A stretch of DNA of 64,000 bases, taken from positions 28,506,385 to 28,570,384 of the forward strand of contig CM065710.1 of the NCBI GenBank assembly GCA_017654935.2, in the 5' to 3' direction. Positions within the stretch are counted from its first letter, which is position 1; each line of letters starts with the position of its first letter. The position numbers were made by a program, and so were the translations under genes. The DNA comes from Phymorhynchus buccinoides. Lineage: Eukaryota > Mollusca > Gastropoda > Neogastropoda > Raphitomidae. Below, in pieces: positions 1-64,000 of this stretch. Under the pieces are notes generated by a model. The model was given only the letters and a program-made list of their open reading frames with translations. It ran no database searches and was not told where the DNA came from.

Positions 1-58672
<58,672 letters not shown>

Positions 58673-58680
58673 TTTGATCG

Positions 58681-58715
58681 TGGAAAGTCACGTGATATGC
58701 TCAACCACCAATCAG
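58681..58715 (-). promoter_or_regulatory. Proximal promoter elements of ACO1: E-box and CCAAT box
   Basis: A palindromic CACGTG (58689-58694) inside GTCACGTGAT lies 17 bases upstream of the start codon. It matches 9 of 10 bases of the CLEAR/USF-type site. A CCAAT box in reverse orientation lies at 58708-58712. No TATA box is visible. The transcription start is unknown, so the E-box may be in the 5' UTR or the core promoter. Confidence 0.45.
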
Positions 58716-58858
58716 ACAGCCTGAGACAAAACTGTCAGCAGATCAATCGTCTGCTTTCTCAAAAACTGAGCAGCCAAGCCTCACCTATTTCTTTATCTCC
58801 CAACTTCGCGGCTATTATGAGAAAACGTTAGGTTCAACAGTTGTATTTACAAATTTAT

Positions 58859-59052
<194 letters not shown>

Positions 59053-59055
59053 GTT

Positions 59056-59422
59056 GCCATGTATGAGTAGGTAAAATAATACTATGTTTGACTTTATTAT
59101 GCGCATGTGTTTCTGTTCAAATAAGTAGGCCTAATGATAAGTATGTAAAGTAAGATTAGGGTGGATTTTGTCATGTGTTTGTGCACTTCTCAATTTGTGC
59201 ATGTTAAAGATGAGTGTGAAAAGTAGGATTAGGTTTTATTTTTCCGTGTGTAGGCCTATGCGCTTACTTTATATTTTTTTAGTCAATATAATGTTAGGTT
59301 TGATTTTGTTATTGATGTGTTACGATATGCGGTTGTATTTTGTATAATGCTTTATACTGATTTGTCTGTGCTTATTTTACTTTGCTTACTCTATTACCCT
59401 CAATAAATAAAATTAATTAATT

Positions 59423-59425
<3 letters not shown>
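59056..59425. repeat. Dispersed repeat ending in TAAATAAAATTAATT
   Basis: Matches 60060-60350 plus 60945-61090 (TTTGTCTGTGCTTATTTTAC, CTATTACCCTCAATAAATAA). The second copy is split by the foldback at 60350. Confidence 0.65.
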
Positions 59426-59510
<85 letters not shown>

Positions 59511-59671
59511 GTACGTGCATTACCTCTTAATCTGTGCATGTTAAAGATAAATAATATAATGTAGGAATAAGTTTGATTTTGCATGTGTAGATGTATTTTT
59601 AGTTCCCGAGCCGAAGGTTCGGGGAACTATTGTTTTTGTCTGGTCCGTCCGTCCGGCTATTCGTCCGTTTT

Positions 59672-59935
59672 TCTATAAAAAAAACTATTCAGTCTATCAT
59701 CATCAAATTTGGTATACTAGTTTGCCAAGATGCAAGCTATCCACTGATGTATTTAGTTTTACATTACCCGCTGTGCCCTAGGCCCTTTGTGTCACAGGCC
59801 CGCTATGTCGTCCGTTTTTCTCAAAAACTATTCAGTCTATCATCATCAAATTTGGTATACTAGTTTGCCAAGATGCAAGCTATCCACTGATGTATTTAGT
59901 TTTACATTACCCGCTGTGCCCTAGGCCCTTTGTGG
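59672..59935. repeat. Direct duplication of about 130 bp
   Basis: AACTATTCAGTCTATCATCA through GCTGTGCCCTAGGCCCTTTG appears twice with almost no changes. Confidence 0.88.
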
Positions 59936-60349
59936 TGCGTGCGTCCTGTTTTCAGTTCTCGATGGTCTCCCCGCTGTGTGCACAGCCGACACATTCCGAT
60001 TTCGGAGTAGCTCGGCGATGCTGCGAGGGGACTTTGCAGCCGCTCGGCGTTGCACTTGTTTACATTTAAAGTTGTGCATGTTAAGATGAGTAGGTAAAGT
60101 AGAACTAGGTTTGAGTTTATTACGTGCGTGTGTTTTCTTTCAAATAAGTACATTTTAAAGATGAGTAAGTATGATTAGGATTGATTTTGTCACGTGCCGT
60201 TTGTGTCTACTTCTGAATTTGTGCTTTTCCCATGAGTGTGTGTGCTTATACTTCTTAATTTTTGCATGTTACATGCAATTAGGTTTGATTTTGTTATTGT
60301 AGCACGTGTTACTATATATAGGGTTCTATTTTGCATGCTTTATATATGA

Positions 60350-60941
60350 TCACAGTAGAAATGGGAATCCAGTAGGATTCGGAATTGTACTAGTAGAAAT
60401 CGGAATTCTAATTTCTACTGGACTTTTGTAGGGGAAGACGGGGTAAAAAGCGCATGGGCGGGTAAGAAGCCCACCCCAATTATCTCATGAAATCAAGAAA
60501 ATTTCAGTCAAATTTGCCCATGAGACGAATGCTAGACATTAACGCTCGTCTCATGGGCAAAATGAGACTGAAATTTGCTTCATTTCATGAGATAATTGGG
60601 GTGGGCTTCTTACCCGCCCATGCGCTTTTTACCCCGTCTTCCCCTACTGTCAGCCAGTAGAAAATGGAATCCAGTACAAATTGGAATCAACATATTGCTT
60701 CAATTGTAAGAGAAGAAAGACAAAACGAGGGTGGAGTTGATAGCTTAAACAATATGTTGATTCCAATTTGTACTGGATTCCATTTTCTACTGGCTGTCAG
60801 TACAAATCAGAATTCCGATTTGTACTAGTAGAAATCAGAATTCTAATTTGTACTAGAAAAAGTCCAGTAGAAATTAGAATTCCGATTTCTACTAGTACAA
60901 ATAGGATTCCGAATCCTACTGGATTCCCATTTCTACTGTGA
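60350..60941. mobile_element. Compound foldback element with two internal hairpins
   Basis: Outer arms begin CACAGTAGAAATGGGAATCC and end with the inverted copy. Inside are a 220-bp palindrome (60428-60647) and a second hairpin (60652-60798) starting CAGCCAGTAGAAAATGGAAT. The arms contain repeated GGAATTC/AGTAGAAAT units. Confidence 0.85.
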
Positions 60942-61094
60942 CATATATATAGCTTTGTCTGTGCTCATTTTCCTATTAGGCCTATATAGGTGTGTTTTTC
61001 CAGAGGGATGGATGTAAAACTAAAAAAAAGCATGTATTATTGCTTATTCTATTACCCTCTATAAATAAAATTCATTCATTCGTTCTTATTCTTA

Positions 61095-61455
61095 TTCTTA
61101 TTCCGATTGGGGATGTTTATCCTGCCCCACGCCCAAAGTCTTCGTTTAGACTGCTATTGGCGCACAGGATGCATGCTATGTGAGTTCGTGTCATCCATTC
61201 CACCGGCACACACGGCCTACTCGTACCGAATAGTGGAATGGGCTTTAACGTGCGCGCAAGATCTTGTGCGTGACTTCGTACACGGTACCTCGGATTTAGG
61301 TCTCATCCGAAGGACCAGGAAATAGGAGTAAAGTATCTTTCCCAAGGATGCAACACGTACCGTGGATGAACAGCTGGGTTCGAACCAACGCACTAGTCGC
61401 AAACCCGTTGGATTACGAGCGGCGACTCGATCTAACCAACCGGCCACGGTGCCTC
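61095..61455 (-). mobile_element. tRNA-derived SINE, family 3
   Basis: The minus strand reads GGCCGGTTGGTTAGATCGAG (A-box region) and GGTTCGAACCCAG (B-box). A central domain follows, with CGGATGAGACCTAAATCC similar to family 1, and then an AAGAAT-type simple tail. It is flanked on the right by a GT microsatellite. Confidence 0.72.

Positions 61456-61458
<3 letters not shown>

Positions 61459-61537
<79 letters not shown>
61459..61537. repeat. GT microsatellite
   Basis: Pure (GT)39 directly beside the SINE head at 61455. Confidence 0.95.
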
Positions 61538-61538
<1 letters not shown>

Positions 61539-62082
61539 GTACAAGTGTATGCTTGTGTAAATGTGTGTGCATGTCAGTGAGAATGTGTCTGATGAAATGT
61601 ATGTGGGCTGAATGTGTATAAACATGTCTGTGTGCAAGCACGTGTTCACTCTCGTGCGTGCACATACGTGCGTGTGTGTATGTTGTGTGTGCCAATGTGC
61701 ATGTGTGTGTGCAGGGGCGTAGCATCCAGGTCAGGCCATCAGGCCAGGGCCTGACCACTTTTTCCCCCCATAAAAAAACACCACCCATAAAAAAAAACAC
61801 CACCCCAAAAAAACCCGTCACTTCACCATGACTATTAAAGACATAATATTAGCTAAAAATAAAGGATAGAAGGTACTAGTTATGTGTCGTAAACTTGCAA
61901 CCCAGACTAATCAGAATAGAAAAAAATGCAATCAACGTTGGCATTGGTCTAAATCCTTGCGTCATGATGAAAGTGATGTGTTTTGGGGTTGCTTTGTCAC
62001 ACCTCCAGTATAGCATGAGCAGCCCGGTCTTGTATGGCTGGGTCATTTGAAGATTCCGTTTCCTGCCGTCTGATATGACCCA

Positions 62083-62298
62083 CCTATTGGCCACTACAAC
62101 TAGGGTTATTAACGCCCTTGACAGCGAGAGTTAAGCCCTTGTTGGTCAGTATCGAAAAGGGCATTCACTCTTGCAAAAGGCAGCCATTCAGTGGCCTCAA
62201 ATAGGGTTATTGGCGAGAGTTATGCCCTTGTTTGGTCAGTAGTCAAGCATCTACCAAGGGCATTCACTCTTGCAAAAGGTGGTTGTCGCATGGCCAAT
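62083..62298. mobile_element. MITE with TTGGCCACT ends
   Basis: TATTGGCCACTACAACTAGG at the left and GCATGGCCAATA at the right. Matches 8215-8439. Confidence 0.75.
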
Positions 62299-62501
62299 AG
62301 TCGCCTTAGAGGAAACGTCACGTACGTTGTCTGACTTAATTTTTTATAAATATTTTAAAAAACAATCGTTGATCATGAGTTGTATTTTCAGCTCCTTTCA
62401 TAACAAAGACAATTCATAAAGAGGCTTTGAGGATTACGATATATGCATTACTTCATCAGAATAAATATATATAGGGTCGATCATATCAGGTCATATCATG
62501 A

Positions 62502-62710
62502 GTAGGGGAAGACGGGGTAAAAAGCGCATGGGCGGGTAAGAAGCCCACCCCAATTATCTCATGAAATGAAGCAAATTTCAGTCTCATTTTGCCCATGAGA
62601 CGAGCGTTAATGTCTAGCATTCGTCTCATGGGCAAATTTGACTGAAATTTTCTTTATTTCGGGGTGGGCTTCTTACCCGCCCATGCGCTTTTTACCCCGT
62701 CTTCCCCTAC
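62502..62710. mobile_element. 209-bp palindrome, second copy
   Basis: GTAGGGGAAGACGGGGTAAA and its inverted copy. It is the reverse complement, including the centre, of the one at 60428-60647. Here it stands alone. Confidence 0.88.
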
Positions 62711-62794
62711 CTAGTCTGCTTTTCCTAGAGTTTGAAACAACTGTTCAACGCATAGGCCTATATTGAGTACCATATGCCCTCTGCAAAGAACACC

Positions 62795-63425
62795 CTTTGC
62801 AAGAGTGAATGCCCTTTAATTGGTGGGTGGTGGAAGATGGTTAAGATCTTCATAATTTCAAATGCCTCAAATGGCCTTTTGGTAGGGCGTTAAATCTCTA
62901 CTTTAAAAAAGAAAGAAAAAAAAGATGGTTGAGTACTGACCAAACAAAAAAACAAACAAGGGAATAACTCTCGCCAATAACCCTATTTGAGGCTGCCTTT
63001 TGCAAGTTAGATTATATTCTTGTGGTGGTACCATAGCCAATGAGGTTTAACCGAGGCGTGGTTACTGCTACACATATCTGTATTATTAAAAAAATCGGGA
63101 CTTTACTGGTTTAGCACTGCCTCCGGGCATTGCCTCCAGTATTGACCCCACCATCTTTGTATTTACAAATGCCCCACATGGCCGAAAGGCCGAAGAGGGC
63201 GTAAAACCATATTTTCGCTCGCCTTTTGCAAGAGTGAATGCCCTTGGTGGGTGGGGGAAGATGGTTGAGTACTGACCAAACAAGGGATTAACTCTCGCCA
63301 ATAACCCTATTTGAGGCCACTTAATTAATGGCTGCCTTTTTTTGCAAGACTGCATGCCCTTTTAGATACTGATCAACTCTCGCCGTCAAGGGCGTTTATA
63401 ATAACCCTACTTGCAGTGGCCATCA
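62795..63425 (-). mobile_element. MITE with TTGGCCACT ends, split
   Basis: Reverse copies of the AGGGCATTCACTCTTGCAAA segments are split by DNA at about 63005-63220 that also occurs at 27115-27320. Confidence 0.6.
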
Positions 63426-63589
63426 AATCAGTTACAAGTATGTCGACGGGATGGGGATAGCAGGAGGGGGGGGGGGGGGGCATAAAATAGTTCTCCCACC
63501 TTCTGGAAGTTCTGTTCTGGCAGCTACTATCTTTCTGCTTTACTGGTCCATCCTAGCTCCTGCCTGTTTTCTGGCAAGTCTGACAAAGA

Positions 63590-64000
63590 TTTGACATGCT
63601 GGGTCTAACTATTCCTTAGGCGTATAACATCAGCATGCCACATCTTCGCTCATCATTATGACATGAAACTGTCTGAGGCTGGGCCTGACTATTCCTTAGG
63701 CGTAGATCCAGCAGCATGGCACATCTTCGCTCATCATTATGACATGAAACTGTCTGAGGCTGGGCCTGACTATTCCTTAGGCGTATAACAGCAGCATGAC
63801 ACATCTTCGCTCATCATTATGACATGAAACTGTCTGAGGCTGGGCCTAACTATTCCTTAGGCGTATAACAGCAGCATGCCACATCTTCGCTCATCATTAT
63901 GACATGAAACTGTCTGAGGCTGGGCCTAACTATTCCTTAGGCGTATAACAGCAGCATGACACATCTTCGCTCATCATTATGACATGAAACTGTCTGAGGC
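63590..64000 (+). repeat. Tandem array of SINE-like element A 3' end, about 81-bp unit
   Basis: About five units with GGGCCTGACTATTCCTTAGG, GCGTATAACAGCAGCATGAC and GACATGAAACTGTCTGAGGC. The array starts in an element A copy (from 63455) and runs off the window. Confidence 0.9.

Overview
The window is eukaryotic, intron-rich animal DNA. The only host protein gene I can support is one large minus-strand gene filling almost the whole window (1-58672). It is the cytosolic aconitase / iron regulatory protein 1 gene (ACO1/IRP1). I could place 18 coding exons from the start codon (58672, an 11-15 residue-scale first exon reading MASTG) down to exon 18, which is cut by the left edge at base 1. All reading phases agree across the 17 introns. 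The visible 2011 coding bases give about 670 residues, roughly domains 1-3. The C-terminal swivel domain (about 220 residues in relatives) must lie left of the window. All three 4Fe-4S cysteines (C441, C507, C510) and the RNA-contacting arginines (R540, R545) are present, so a bifunctional aconitase/IRP1 is the best reading. The organism is probably a marine mollusc or another lophotrochozoan. This rests on gene structure, TTAGGG-type repeats, tRNA-derived SINEs, LINE/DIRS-type retroelements and very rich dinucleotide repeats, and it is an inference.

Layout, in genome order. 1-7016: exon 18 start and a 7-kb intron 17 with a minisatellite, a tRNA-SINE, G runs and a triple-nested MITE cluster. 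7017-16883: exons 17 to 10, close together and separated by short introns loaded with tandem repeats (a 2.1-kb 58-bp minisatellite at 8783-10930; an exact 83-bp array at 14497-14905; a 110-125 bp array at 16864-18370). 20422-27069: exons 9 to 6, again with arrays that copy exon edges. 27070-30473: intron 5 with nested transposons. 30474-30543: exon 5. 30544-45196: a 14.7-kb intron 4 dominated by a 6.9-kb minisatellite (31255-38150), LINE, SINE and DIRS-like fragments. 45197-48482: exons 4, 3 and 2. 48483-58659: a 10.2-kb intron 1 with LINE, MITE and foldback elements. 58660-58672: exon 1, with an E-box/CLEAR-like site and a CCAAT box just upstream. 58673-64000: upstream DNA with long CT repeats, a compound foldback element, SINEs and MITEs, and no gene I can recognise.

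The most unusual signal is in the introns. At least nine exons have one edge, including the splice site and a few to about 120 coding bases, copied one to eleven times into the neighbouring intron, often as a tandem array. The second is a set of short transposons whose ends read CAG...CTG and which carry clear 6-bp target duplications. Three of these sit inside other MITEs whose uninterrupted copies are also in the window, so the insertion sites can be read directly. The third is a family of inverted-repeat elements carrying TTAGGG-type telomere-like runs.
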